A stretch of 5,451 nucleotides of DNA, taken from the NCBI GenBank assembly GCA_027482985.1, contig JAIXVO010000616.1:1-5451 (forward strand), given 5' to 3'. Of this stretch, positions 1 to 5,451 are shown piece after piece (position 1 is the first letter of the stretch; each line of letters begins with the position of its first letter). The notes beneath the pieces were generated by a model. It worked only from the letters and a program-made list of their open reading frames with translations, had not been told where the DNA came from and made no database searches. Position numbers and translations under genes: made by a program. The stretch comes from Cyanobacteriota bacterium (GTDB lineage: Bacteria > Cyanobacteriota > Cyanobacteriia > Leptolyngbyales > Leptolyngbyaceae).

Positions 1-822
1 AGCCAGAGCTATGGCGGCTCCGGTGCTCAAACCCGCGCCATTATTGATGGATTAGATGCGGATGTGGTGCATCTGGCGATCGGGGCGGATGTGAATAAGT
101 TGGTGAAAGCAGGCTATGTCAGTCCCGACTGGAAAAAGCGCGTCCCGAATCAGGGCATCGTCGGCGAAACGGTGGCGGCGATCATCACCCGTGCTGGGAA
201 TCCCAAAAACATCACCAGTTTTGGCGATCTGGCGCGACCAGATGTAACCTGGGTGACGGCAGACCCGAAAACCTCCGGCGGGGCGCGGTGGAATTACTTC
301 GCCCTCTGGAATCATGCCAAGAAGACGGGCGCGACGGATGCCGAGGCGATCGCCCTGGTGACGAAAGCCTACCAAAATGTCGTTGTGTTGGCGCGGGATG
401 CACGGGAATCGACCGATGCTTTTGCCACCCAGGGACAGGGGGATGCTCTGGTGAACTACGAGAATGAAGTGATTCTGGCCAAACAAAAAGGCAAATCCCT
501 GGAGTACGTCATCCCCAATATCAACCTTTCCATTGACACCCCCGCCACGATCATCGACAAAAATGTGGATCGGCGCGGCACGCGGGAGGTTGCCCAAGCC
601 TTTGTCGAGTTTTTATTCACCCCAGACGCTCAACGCGAATTTGCCAAAGTCGGCTTCCGCCCGCTCGGCGAGGTCGCGAAAGAGCCGGAATTTGCCGCCC
701 AGTTTCCACCCATCAAACAACTGGGGTCGATCGCCGACTTTGGCGGCTGGAAACAAGCCCAAACAGCCTTCGACGATGGCGGCCAATTTGACCAGATTCG
801 CACCCAAATTGCGCGATCGTGA
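1..822 (+). CDS. sbpA: Periplasmic sulfate-binding protein of the sulfate/thiosulfate ABC transporter, 5'-truncated by the window edge
   Basis: The reading frame is open from base 1 to a TGA at 820-822 and gives 273 visible residues. Family members run to about 340-350, so roughly the first 70 (signal peptide and first strands) lie to the left. A GTG at 64 is an internal valine, because the frame continues upstream with SQSYGGSGAQTR, which matches the QS-x-GGSG segment after prokaryotic sulfate-binding signature 1. Signature 2 is seen at 262-288 as DPKTSGGAR followed by WNY; the family consensus begins with Asn, here Asp. The segment DKNVDRRGT and the closing FLFTPDAQREFAKVGFRP are also typical. 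The protein binds sulfate (possibly thiosulfate) in the periplasm and delivers it to CysT/CysW, encoded just downstream on the same strand. Family assignment is firm. Sulfate versus thiosulfate preference cannot be read from the sequence. Confidence 0.95.
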   Translation, partial: SQSYGGSGAQTRAIIDGLDADVVHLAIGADVNKLVKAGYVSPDWKKRVPNQGIVGETVAAIITRAGNPKNITSFGDLARPDVTWVTADPKTSGGARWNYFALWNHAKKTGATDAEAIALVTKAYQNVVVLARDARESTDAFATQGQGDALVNYENEVILAKQKGKSLEYVIPNINLSIDTPATIIDKNVDRRGTREVAQAFVEFLFTPDAQREFAKVGFRPLGEVAKEPEFAAQFPPIKQLGSIADFGGWKQAQTAFDDGGQFDQIRTQIARS

Positions 823-873
823 TGCTGCCCCAGCGAGTCTCCACCAGTCTGTGGCATCAATCTGTGTCCCGTG

Positions 874-894
874 GGGTGGGCATCTTGCCCGCCC
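874..894 (+). repeat. GC-rich hairpin (dispersed cyanobacterial palindrome type) between sbpA and cysT
   Basis: Bases 874-882 (GGGTGGGCA) pair with 886-894 (TGCCCGCCC) to give a 9-bp stem with one G-T wobble and a TCT loop. Flanking GTGG (871-874) and CCAC repeats extend the symmetry imperfectly to about 900. I recognise the GGGCATCTTGCCCGCCC form from memory as a repetitive intergenic palindrome in many cyanobacterial genomes; this was not searched. No T-run follows on the + strand, so it is not a classical terminator. Its place after the binding-protein gene and before the permease genes would let it slow 3' decay of the sbpA message or reduce read-through, which is inference. Confidence 0.65.
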
Positions 895-919
895 ACCCAC
901 AAACCGCCATCAATCAAGT

Positions 920-927
920 GCGATCGC
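920..927. repeat. HIP1 octamer in the sbpA-cysT spacer
   Basis: This is a perfect GCGATCGC, the highly iterated palindrome of cyanobacteria, in the 146-bp spacer 41 bp before the cysT start. No other function can be assigned to it here. The rest of the 823-968 spacer shows the hairpin at 874-894 and no convincing promoter or ribosome binding site. Confidence 0.9.
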
Positions 928-968
928 CCCACTTTTTCCCCATTCCACTTCTTGACTGACCTGTCACC

Positions 969-1829
969 ATGACTGCAACCGACCATCTTCCCCGCACTGG
1001 GACTGCCCCCTGGCAAGTCTTCTGGCACTCCCTCATCCATCTGCCGTGGACTTGGCGCGTGATGTTGGGCTACCTGACGCTGATGCTGCTCTTACCCACC
1101 GCCGCCCTCTTCACCAAATCCTTGAGCATCGGTCCCGCCGAATTCTGGCGCATTGCCACCAGCCCGATCGCCCTCTCCGCCTACGATGTCACCTTCACCA
1201 CCTCGCTGATTGCCGCCCTGATCGATGGCGTGTTCGGGGTGCTGATTGCCTGGGTGTTAGTCCGCTATCAGTTCCCGTTTCAAAAAATCATTGATGCCTC
1301 GATCGACCTGCCCTTTGCCCTGCCCACCGCTGTCGCGGGTCTAACGCTCGCCACGGTCTACAGCGAAAATGGGTGGATTGGCGCACTGTTAGCCCCCTTT
1401 GGCATCAAGGTGGCCTTTACCCGCCTGGGGGTGGGGGTGGCGATGATGTTTATTTCCCTGCCCTTCGTCGTGCGCACCGTGCAGCCCGTCCTGATGCAAA
1501 TGGAACGCGAAACGGAAGAAGCCGCCTGGTCATTGGGTGCATCCTCCTGGCTGACATTCTGGCGCGTCTTGCTGCCGCCCCTGTTGCCCGCCATTTTGAC
1601 CGGGGTGGCGTTGGGCTTCTCGCGCGCCGTCGGCGAGTTCGGCTCCACCGTGATTATTTCCTCCAACACGCCCTTTAAAGACTTAATCGCCCCGGTGCTG
1701 GTCTTCCAACGGTTAGAACAGTACGACTATGCGGGTGCAACCGTAATTGGCACAGTCATGCTGTTGATTTCGCTGCTGATGTTACTGGTGATTAACTTTA
1801 TTCAAGCCTGGGGGAGACGGTATGGCTAA
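969..1829 (+). CDS. cysT: Sulfate/thiosulfate ABC transporter permease subunit CysT (CysU)
   Basis: A 286-residue inner-membrane permease. It has about six hydrophobic segments, roughly at residues 31-50, 74-98, 115-132, 153-170, 205-230 and 256-279. The EAA loop that docks on the ATPase is clear at residues 184-203: E184-A-A, G190, V200 and L202-P203, fitting EAA-x3-G-x9-I-x-[21 protein letters not shown] and the [12 protein letters not shown] segment are characteristic of the CysT/CysW family. The start is the ATG at 969; an in-frame TGA at 957-959 rules out a longer N-terminus. No good Shine-Dalgarno precedes it, which is common in cyanobacteria. It follows sbpA by 146 bp and overlaps cysW by 8 bp, so it is most likely translationally coupled to cysW. 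Together they form the membrane channel through which sulfate passes. The length is normal and I see no damage. Confidence 0.96.
   Translation: MTATDHLPRTGTAPWQVFWHSLIHLPWTWRVMLGYLTLMLLLPTAALFTKSLSIGPAEFWRIATSPIALSAYDVTFTTSLIAALIDGVFGVLIAWVLVRYQFPFQKIIDASIDLPFALPTAVAGLTLATVYSENGWIGALLAPFGIKVAFTRLGVGVAMMFISLPFVVRTVQPVLMQMERETEEAAWSLGASSWLTFWRVLLPPLLPAILTGVALGFSRAVGEFGSTVIISSNTPFKDLIAPVLVFQRLEQYDYAGATVIGTVMLLISLLMLLVINFIQAWGRRYG
1811..1817 (+). promoter_or_regulatory. Ribosome binding site of cysW inside the end of cysT
   Basis: The run GGGGAGA lies 4 bases before the cysW ATG at 1822, within the last codons of cysT. It supports this start, which overlaps the cysT stop (TAA, 1827-1829) by 8 bp and implies coupled translation of the two permease halves. 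Confidence 0.6.
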
Positions 1830-2706
1830 CGATACTTTGCAACCCGCTTTACCTACCCCCGAATCGCCTGCCAGTAGCGTCTCCACGCCCCAAGCCGGTT
1901 GGGTGCCGATGGTGTTGATTGGGATTGCCCTCACCTTTCTGGCGCTGATTCTCTACATTCCGGCGATTAACGTGTTTTACCAGGCGTTTCACAAAGGGAT
2001 TGGCCCATTTCTGCACAACTTGCAAGAACCCAACTTCCAGCGGGCTGTCTGGATGACGCTCACCCTCGCCGCGATCGCCGTCCCCGTGAATACGATCTTC
2101 GGTCTCTGTACCGCCTGGTCCCTCGCCAACAAACATTTTCGGGGGCGCACCTTACTCCTGAGCATCATTGATTTACCCTTTGCGATTTCGCCCGTCGTCG
2201 CTGGCCTCATGATCATGCTGCTCTACGGTCGGCAGGGCTGGTTTGGCAATTGGTTACTCGATCGTGACATCCGCATTGTCTTTGGTTTACCCGCGATGGT
2301 GTTGGCGACGGCCTTTGTCAGTATGCCGTTTGTGGCCCGCGAAGTGATTCCGGTGCTGGAAGAAGAAGGCACCGATCAGGAACAAGCCGCCTACACGTTG
2401 GGCGCAACCCCGTGGCAAACCTTCTGGCGCGTCACGGTTCCCAATATTCGCTGGGGCTTACTCTATGGCATCCTGCTCACCAATGCCAGAGCGATGGGCG
2501 AATTTGGTGCCGTCGCCGTCGTTTCCGGCAATATCATCGGCAAAACCCAAAGTCTGCCCTTATTTGTCGAAGAAGCCTACAGGAACTATGACACCGAAGC
2601 CGCCTGCTCAGCGGCAGTGTTGCTGGCACTTTTGGCGATCGTCACCCTAATCCTGAAGGAAATCCTGGAACGCCGGACGGGAGGACATTTGCGGAAGCGG
2701 CATTAG
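1822..2706 (+). CDS. cysW: Sulfate/thiosulfate ABC transporter permease subunit CysW
   Basis: A 294-residue partner permease to CysT. A soluble Pro/Ser-rich N-terminus of about 26 residues precedes the first membrane segment (about 28-50). Further hydrophobic segments lie near 76-100, 111-135, 154-172, 213-236 and 262-281. The EAA loop is at residues 188-207 (Q-A-A, G194, V204, V206-P207); the first position is Gln rather than Glu, while the Gly and Pro anchors are kept. [20 protein letters not shown] and [16 protein letters not shown] are strong CysW hallmarks. The ending [14 protein letters not shown] is basic and presumably cytoplasmic. The stop is TAG at 2704-2706. In many cyanobacteria and in proteobacteria the ATPase gene cysA follows; here it does not, and a convergent unrelated gene begins 222 bp away. 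The protein still needs a CysA supplied from elsewhere in the genome. Confidence 0.96.
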   Translation: MANDTLQPALPTPESPASSVSTPQAGWVPMVLIGIALTFLALILYIPAINVFYQAFHKGIGPFLHNLQEPNFQRAVWMTLTLAAIAVPVNTIFGLCTAWSLANKHFRGRTLLLSIIDLPFAISPVVAGLMIMLLYGRQGWFGNWLLDRDIRIVFGLPAMVLATAFVSMPFVAREVIPVLEEEGTDQEQAAYTLGATPWQTFWRVTVPNIRWGLLYGILLTNARAMGEFGAVAVVSGNIIGKTQSLPLFVEEAYRNYDTEAACSAAVLLALLAIVTLILKEILERRTGGHLRKRH

Positions 2707-2728
2707 GAGGGAGAGGGAGAGGGAGGAG
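2705..2728 (+). other. Purine-only tract overlapping the cysW stop, with a perfect Shine-Dalgarno core
   Basis: From the cysW stop codon onward there are 24 consecutive purines, built from AGGAGG and repeated GGGAGA units. AGGAGG at 2705-2710 is a perfect anti-16S match, but no ATG follows within about 20 bases and the first GTG (2741) is too far away to be served by it. It may be a leftover ribosome binding site of a lost downstream gene, or simply low-complexity repeat DNA. I cannot decide between these. Confidence 0.4.
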
Positions 2729-2928
2729 TCAGGCTTAGCCGTGAGCGCTCAACCGAACTGAGTCAAGAGTGAAGCTATTTCAGGGGAATATTTTCACGGA
2801 CTGTAAGGGTGTGCGCTAAACCTGCAATTGCCAGCGATCGCCGATGATGCGGTTCAGGATAATATTGCACAAATTTGGCTCAATGCACCTGAGTTTAGGA
2901 TTCTCCAGTGCAGAGGGGCGATCGTCCG
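2707..2928. other. Convergent intergenic region between cysW and the beta-barrel candidate gene
   Basis: No supported gene lies in these 222 bp. They contain the purine tract, the 10-bp perfect palindrome TGAGCGCTCA (2742-2751), a HIP1 site (2834-2841) and a stop-bounded open frame from 2807 to the TAA at 2930-2932 with no plausible start. I find no stem followed by a T-run for either converging transcript, so termination here would have to be factor-dependent or by weaker structures. Confidence 0.6.
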
Positions 2929-3873
2929 CTAAAACATCCATTCGAAGCTGATGCCGAAGCGGGTGTCTTTTTTCTTCTTGGAGTTTTGTTTTTCGATGTC
3001 GGTCGAGAGTCTGAGGTTTTTAGTCAGGGCATAACCGAAGGAGAATTTGGTGATGCCGACTTCTTCACTTTGGCGGGGATCGACCCAGGTTTGAGTGAAG
3101 GAAATGTCAGCGCCGCCAGTCCGGGAAAGCACAGCCTGGAATTTAGCGCCTACGTTTAAGCCATCAGTGATGTAGCGGGGGGTTTCCAGGTAGCGATAGC
3201 CGAGGACGGGGGCAATGTTGAAGTAGCCGCCGAGGGGCAGGAGGTAGTAGCGAAGTTCGGCACCACCTGCCTGGCGATCGCCCGTGAAGGTCGCTTGATA
3301 ATCGCCGCTCACAGTGAAGCCCGTTTTGCCAATGAACACATCTTCAACGCCGATATTCCAGCCGAGGGAGTCAAAGGTAGTGGGGAAGTAGGACAAGCCC
3401 AGACGGGCGCGGGTGCGGAAGGCGGGATCGCGTTTGATGCTGTCCAGCACATTGGGAACTTCCTTATTCCACTGTTGAAAGACGGGGCTAGTTTCCAGCA
3501 AATCCGGTCTGCTCGGTTGTTCGGCGGGGGGTGTTTCGGCGGGAGGGGTGGACTGTGCCAAAAGATTAGAGCTTTGTTCTGCTCCTTCTGCCCTCTGCCC
3601 TCTGCCCTCTGCCTTCTCTCCTAAACCCGCCCCTACGGTATTGTTGGGATGCTTCGCCGCCGTGGGTGCGGGGTCGGGGAAGGTGAAGGGGGATAGGGTA
3701 ACAGGTTCACTGGCAGGGGTGGCGATCGCGAATTGCGGTGCCGGCGGTTGCAGATCCTGGGCGACGTGCGAGGGGGCGGGGGCGGCGGTCACGGGGGTAG
3801 ACAGCAGCATGACACCACTGGCGATCGCACTCCACTGGATGATCTTCGCGTTGATAGACTGATTACTTTTCAT
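2929..3873 (-). CDS. Secreted protein of unknown function, probable small outer-membrane beta-barrel with a repeat-containing linker
   Basis: This is a 314-residue protein that I do not recognise as a named family. Residues 1-30 form a signal peptide: Lys2 and Lys10, a hydrophobic core at about 11-28, and likely cleavage after VTA or TAA (30/31). Residues about 32-130 are a Pro/Ala/Glu-rich linker. From about 153 to the end the chain alternates polar and nonpolar residues in some ten short stretches separated by Gly/Asp/Asn turns (for example ARLGLSYFP, GFTVSGDYQATFT, GAELRYYLLPLG, VGAKFQAVLS, ADISFTQTWVD, FGISFEWMF). It ends in aromatic Phe, the usual C-terminal signal of outer-membrane barrels. 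A KKKK run (299-302) sits in the last turn. Linker residues 84-97 are encoded by a heptamer array. The start is the ATG at 3873, supported by AGGAAG seven bases upstream. It lies downstream of the acsF terminator, so it probably has separate expression. Export is fairly sure; the barrel is inference from pattern. Confidence 0.85.
   Translation of the reverse strand: MKSNQSINAKIIQWSAIASGVMLLSTPVTAAPAPSHVAQDLQPPAPQFAIATPASEPVTLSPFTFPDPAPTAAKHPNNTVGAGLGEKAEGRGQRAEGAEQSSNLLAQSTPPAETPPAEQPSRPDLLETSPVFQQWNKEVPNVLDSIKRDPAFRTRARLGLSYFPTTFDSLGWNIGVEDVFIGKTGFTVSGDYQATFTGDRQAGGAELRYYLLPLGGYFNIAPVLGYRYLETPRYITDGLNVGAKFQAVLSRTGGADISFTQTWVDPRQSEEVGITKFSFGYALTKNLRLSTDIEKQNSKKKKDTRFGISFEWMF
3581..3622. repeat. 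Heptanucleotide tandem array (CTGCCCT) inside the coding sequence
   Basis: Six 7-bp units: GCTCCTT, three perfect CTGCCCT (3588-3608), CTGCCTT and CTCTCCT. On the coding (-) strand the unit is AGGGCAG. The 42 bp equal 14 codons and encode residues 84-97 of the secreted protein, rich in Glu, Gly, Arg and Ala. It resembles the short tandemly repeated heptamers described from cyanobacteria, which are usually intergenic. Confidence 0.85.
3620..3640. repeat. CCTAAACCCGCCCCTACGG dispersed-repeat motif inside the coding sequence
   Basis: Directly next to the heptamer array is the motif CCTAAACCCGCCCCTACGG. From memory I recognise it (complement GTAGGGGCGGGTTTAGG) as a common dispersed intergenic element of cyanobacteria; this was not searched. 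It encodes residues about 78-84 of the linker (NTVGAGL). The adjacency suggests that one block of repeat DNA entered the linker. Confidence 0.5.
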
Positions 3874-3880
3874 GATCGTT

Positions 3881-3886
3881 CTTCCT
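3881..3886 (-). promoter_or_regulatory. Ribosome binding site of the secreted-protein gene
   Basis: On the minus strand AGGAAG lies seven bases before the ATG at 3871-3873, the usual spacing, and fixes the start. Further upstream are a small inverted repeat (ACACT 3888-3892 with AGTGT 3899-3903) and then the acsF terminator. Little room is left for a separate promoter. Confidence 0.6.
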
Positions 3887-3906
3887 CACACTCACACCAG
3901 TGTCGC

Positions 3907-3945
3907 AAAAAATAAGCTCTGCATTAAACAATAATGCAGAGCTTA
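3907..3945 (-). terminator. Intrinsic (Rho-independent) terminator of acsF
   Basis: Bases 3913-3926 (TAAGCTCTGCATTA) and 3932-3945 (TAATGCAGAGCTTA) are perfect reverse complements. They form a 14-bp stem with a 5-base loop. Read on the minus strand, the stem is followed at once by six T residues (3912-3907). It begins 23 bp after the acsF stop codon. The + strand side lacks a T-run, so it works in the acsF direction. Confidence 0.93.
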
Positions 3946-3968
3946 GAAATTTGAAGCAAAAATTGAAT

Positions 3969-5045
3969 TTAACGCACGACACCGTGAGTTTTTTCCACGT
4001 CAATTGGCTGCATGAAGTACAACTTCACTAGTTGCCAGCCATTCGAGAGGTAGTAAGGCAGTTTTTGCAAGAGCTGGATCGGTTTGGGCGTATTTGAACT
4101 CACGATCGCGGTCAGCTTCTCGTTGTTCTTGATGCACACTTCCAGGCGATCGTAGATCTCTGGGCGTTCTACGTCCAGCATCACCGGGAAGACGCGTGCT
4201 GCCGTTTCGTTCGTCTTCTCAATCACGTGCTTGTCGTACTCGCGAGCATCTAGCCCTAAGGAGGCATAGAAGCTAGACCGTTGAACATCGTTCAGGTACA
4301 TGGTCGCGAACACGGACAGCAGGAAGAACCGGCACCACAGCTTGGCTTTCCAGTCGTTGAGGGTATCGGGTTGGGCCCGCATGATGGCATCAAAGAAGTC
4401 GCCGTGGCGGTTCTCATCCTGACACCAGTTCTCAAAGAACCGGAAGATGGGGTAGACGCGATTTTCGGGGTGTTGCTCCAGGTGGCGATAGATGGTGATG
4501 TAGCGCCAGTAGCCAATCTTCTCCGACAGGTAGGTGGCGTAGAAGATGAATTTGGGTTGGAAGTAGGTGTATTTGCGGCTCTTGGTCAAGAAGCCGAGAT
4601 CCAGTTGCAGATTGAAGTCCGACAGGGCTTTGTTCAAAAAGCCAGCGTGCCGTGCTTCATCGCGAGACATCAGTTCAAAGCATTCGGCCAACACGGGATT
4701 TTTCCCTTTCAGCTTGCGGCTCAGTTCCTTATAGAGCAGGAAGCCAGAGAATTCAGCGGTGCAGGAACGTTCTAAGAATTCCACAAACACCTGGCGGGTT
4801 TCCCCATCAATATGATCCCAGGATTGGTCAAATTGTTCATCCCGCACAAAGTGATGGCGGTTGTAATCAGCGCGGAATTCCTCCAGGATGGCTTGCAGCT
4901 CATCCTCATTGGGAGAAATGTCCATTTTCGCCATCGCTTCAAAATCTGTGGTGTAAAAACGAGGCGTGAGGATGGTTTCTTTCGCCGGAACTTTGATGCC
5001 GGGACGCATCTCTTCAAAAGTAGGCTTTTTAAGGGAATCTACCAT
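3969..5045 (-). CDS. acsF: Mg-protoporphyrin IX monomethyl ester (oxidative) cyclase, aerobic diiron type
   Basis: A 358-residue protein, the normal length for cyanobacterial AcsF (ChlA/CycI). It catalyses the O2-dependent formation of the isocyclic ring (ring E) that turns Mg-protoporphyrin IX monomethyl ester into protochlorophyllide, at the membrane, in chlorophyll synthesis. It is a ferritin-like diiron enzyme. E98 in the TAEFSG segment, the E130-x-x-H133 motif (DEARH) and the E211-x-x-H214 motif (DENRH) are the probable iron ligands, with E175 in [10 protein letters not shown] a possible further one. The N-terminal segment [15 protein letters not shown] and the long [24 protein letters not shown] stretch (shown in two parts: [12 protein letters not shown], then [12 protein letters not shown]) are nearly invariant in the family. 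The ATG at 5045 is the first possible start: an in-frame TAG lies at 5070-5072 on this strand. By general resemblance it is closer to the constitutive aerobic paralog (ChlAI) than the low-oxygen one, but I could not align them. The gene appears monocistronic, with its own terminator. Confidence 0.97.
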   Translation of the reverse strand: MVDSLKKPTFEEMRPGIKVPAKETILTPRFYTTDFEAMAKMDISPNEDELQAILEEFRADYNRHHFVRDEQFDQSWDHIDGETRQVFVEFLERSCTAEFSGFLLYKELSRKLKGKNPVLAECFELMSRDEARHAGFLNKALSDFNLQLDLGFLTKSRKYTYFQPKFIFYATYLSEKIGYWRYITIYRHLEQHPENRVYPIFRFFENWCQDENRHGDFFDAIMRAQPDTLNDWKAKLWCRFFLLSVFATMYLNDVQRSSFYASLGLDAREYDKHVIEKTNETAARVFPVMLDVERPEIYDRLEVCIKNNEKLTAIVSSNTPKPIQLLQKLPYYLSNGWQLVKLYFMQPIDVEKTHGVVR

Positions 5046-5283
5046 GAGTCTTTTCTCTATGTGCTGTTGCTACAGAGTGGTTGGCTGAGGTCAAAGGCAC
5101 TGCCCCCACAGCAATCTAGAAGGGGACAACTACCAACGGCGAATTGCGATCGCCCACTGGCTAAATCGCCGCGATCGCTGATTCACAGTCTACCAAGCGA
5201 TCCAGCGTCAAAAGAAGCCTGATTTGTTAAGAGTTGCAACGGAGAGTAGAGAAAGGTGGAGAAGATTAACGGGATTTGGGCTT
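5046..5283. other. acsF upstream region with two HIP1 sites; promoter not resolved
   Basis: No gene is supported in these bases. The acsF promoter should lie here, reading leftward. Weak candidates on the minus strand are TTGACC (5089-5094) with TAGCAA (5067-5072) at 16-bp spacing, and TTGACG (5206-5211) with TGTGAA (5182-5187) at 18 bp. Both have poor -10 hexamers, so neither is called. The acsF start has only a weak purine stretch (GAGAAAAGA) as a ribosome binding site. Two perfect HIP1 octamers are at 5146-5153 and 5171-5178. Confidence 0.5.
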
Positions 5284-5325
5284 TGGTAATGGGTAATGGG
5301 TAATTGGTATTTGGTAATTGGTAAT
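5284..5325. repeat. Heptanucleotide tandem array, (T/G)GGTAAT type, left arm of an inverted array pair
   Basis: Six in-phase 7-bp units: TGGTAAT, GGGTAAT, GGGTAAT, TGGTATT, TGGTAAT, TGGTAAT. GGGTAAT is the reverse complement of ATTACCC, a rotation of the ACCCATT unit in the array to the right, so the two arrays are inverted copies of one heptamer family. Confidence 0.93.
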
Positions 5326-5332
5326 TGGAAGT

Positions 5333-5451
5333 ATCCATCCCCCGTGACCCATGACCCATGACCCATTACCCATCACCCATCACCCATCACCCATCACCCA
5401 TCACCCATCACCCATCACCCATCACCCATCACCCATCACCCATTACCCATC
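5333..5451. repeat. Heptanucleotide tandem array, ACCCAT(C/T/G) type, continuing past the right edge
   Basis: Seventeen in-phase 7-bp units reach the last base. They are a degenerate ATCCATC and CCCCGTG, then fifteen units with a perfect ACCCAT core whose seventh base is G, G, T, ten C, T, C. The edge units vary while the middle is homogeneous, as expected for recent expansion of the interior. No open reading frame with coding character crosses it. The true length is unknown because the array leaves the window. Confidence 0.95.

Noticed and set aside
52..597. Long minus-strand open frame opposite sbpA
   Set aside because: It is a shadow of a GC-rich coding strand, with no family features, and conflicts with a firm gene.
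64..822. Complete gene starting at the GTG at 64
   Set aside because: The frame is open to base 1 and the upstream residues match the sulfate-binding family, so 64 is an internal valine codon of a truncated gene.
533..955. Plus-strand open frame running over the sbpA end and the spacer
   Set aside because: It overlaps sbpA out of frame and has a Ser/Pro/Arg-rich shadow composition with no recognisable domain.
823..968. Extra small gene between sbpA and cysT (as cysR or small frames occur in some cyanobacterial clusters)
   Set aside because: No start codon with a ribosome site and no open frame of useful length; the space is taken up by the hairpin repeat and a HIP1 site.
613..1040. Minus-strand open frames across the sbpA-cysT spacer
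   Set aside because: They overlap two confident genes on the other strand, read through the repeat hairpin and have no protein-like features.
2742..2751. TGAGCGCTCA palindrome as a terminator of cysW
   Set aside because: Five base pairs without a loop and no T-run after it; at most a protein-binding palindrome.
3295..3862. Plus-strand open frames opposite the secreted-protein gene
   Set aside because: They are antisense shadows crossing the heptamer array; the minus-strand frame has a signal peptide, ribosome site and C-terminal Phe.
4281..4775. 164-codon plus-strand open frame inside acsF
   Set aside because: It is antisense to a highly conserved enzyme gene; its hydrophobic, Glu/Val-rich make-up is what the complement of this gene yields.
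5333..5451. CRISPR array
   Set aside because: The unit is 7 bp with no spacers, so it is a simple tandem repeat.

Overview
The window looks like ordinary chromosomal DNA of an oxygenic cyanobacterium. Three signs point there: a full-length aerobic Mg-protoporphyrin monomethyl ester cyclase (AcsF), a cyanobacterial-style sulfate permease cluster, and nine copies of the HIP1 octamer GCGATCGC in 5.45 kb, where about 0.08 would be expected by chance. Heptanucleotide tandem repeats and GC-rich dispersed palindromes suggest a filamentous, repeat-rich lineage, but I cannot name the genus.

Positions 1-2706 (+ strand) hold the sulfate/thiosulfate ABC transporter. They comprise the 3' part of the periplasmic sulfate-binding protein gene sbpA (cut by the left edge), a 146-bp spacer with a GC-rich hairpin and a HIP1 site, then cysT and cysW, which overlap by 8 bp. 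SbpA captures the oxyanion in the periplasm and CysT/CysW form the membrane channel. The ATPase CysA that must power it is not in the expected place after cysW. A perfect AGGAGG sits on the cysW stop codon with no usable start codon behind it.

Positions 2707-2928 are a convergent intergenic region with a purine-rich tract, a 10-bp palindrome, a HIP1 site and a short unassigned open frame.

Positions 2929-3873 (- strand) encode a secreted protein of unknown function with a signal peptide, a Pro/Ala/Glu-rich linker and a C-terminal domain that reads like a small outer-membrane beta-barrel ending in Phe. Its linker is partly encoded by repeat DNA, namely a GTAGGGGCGGG-type element next to a heptamer array.

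Positions 3907-3945 hold a textbook intrinsic terminator for acsF (3969-5045, - strand), the diiron cyclase that forms ring E of chlorophyll. It lies only 33 bp from the start codon of the next gene on the same strand.

Positions 5046-5451 have no gene. They contain the acsF upstream region with two close HIP1 sites, then two heptamer arrays of the same family in opposite orientations (5284-5325 and 5333-5451). The second array runs off the window.

I see no mobile element genes, CRISPR array, RNA gene or clearly new multi-gene system. The most interesting points are the repeat biology (especially the in-gene heptamer array), the missing cysA, and the uncharacterised beta-barrel candidate.
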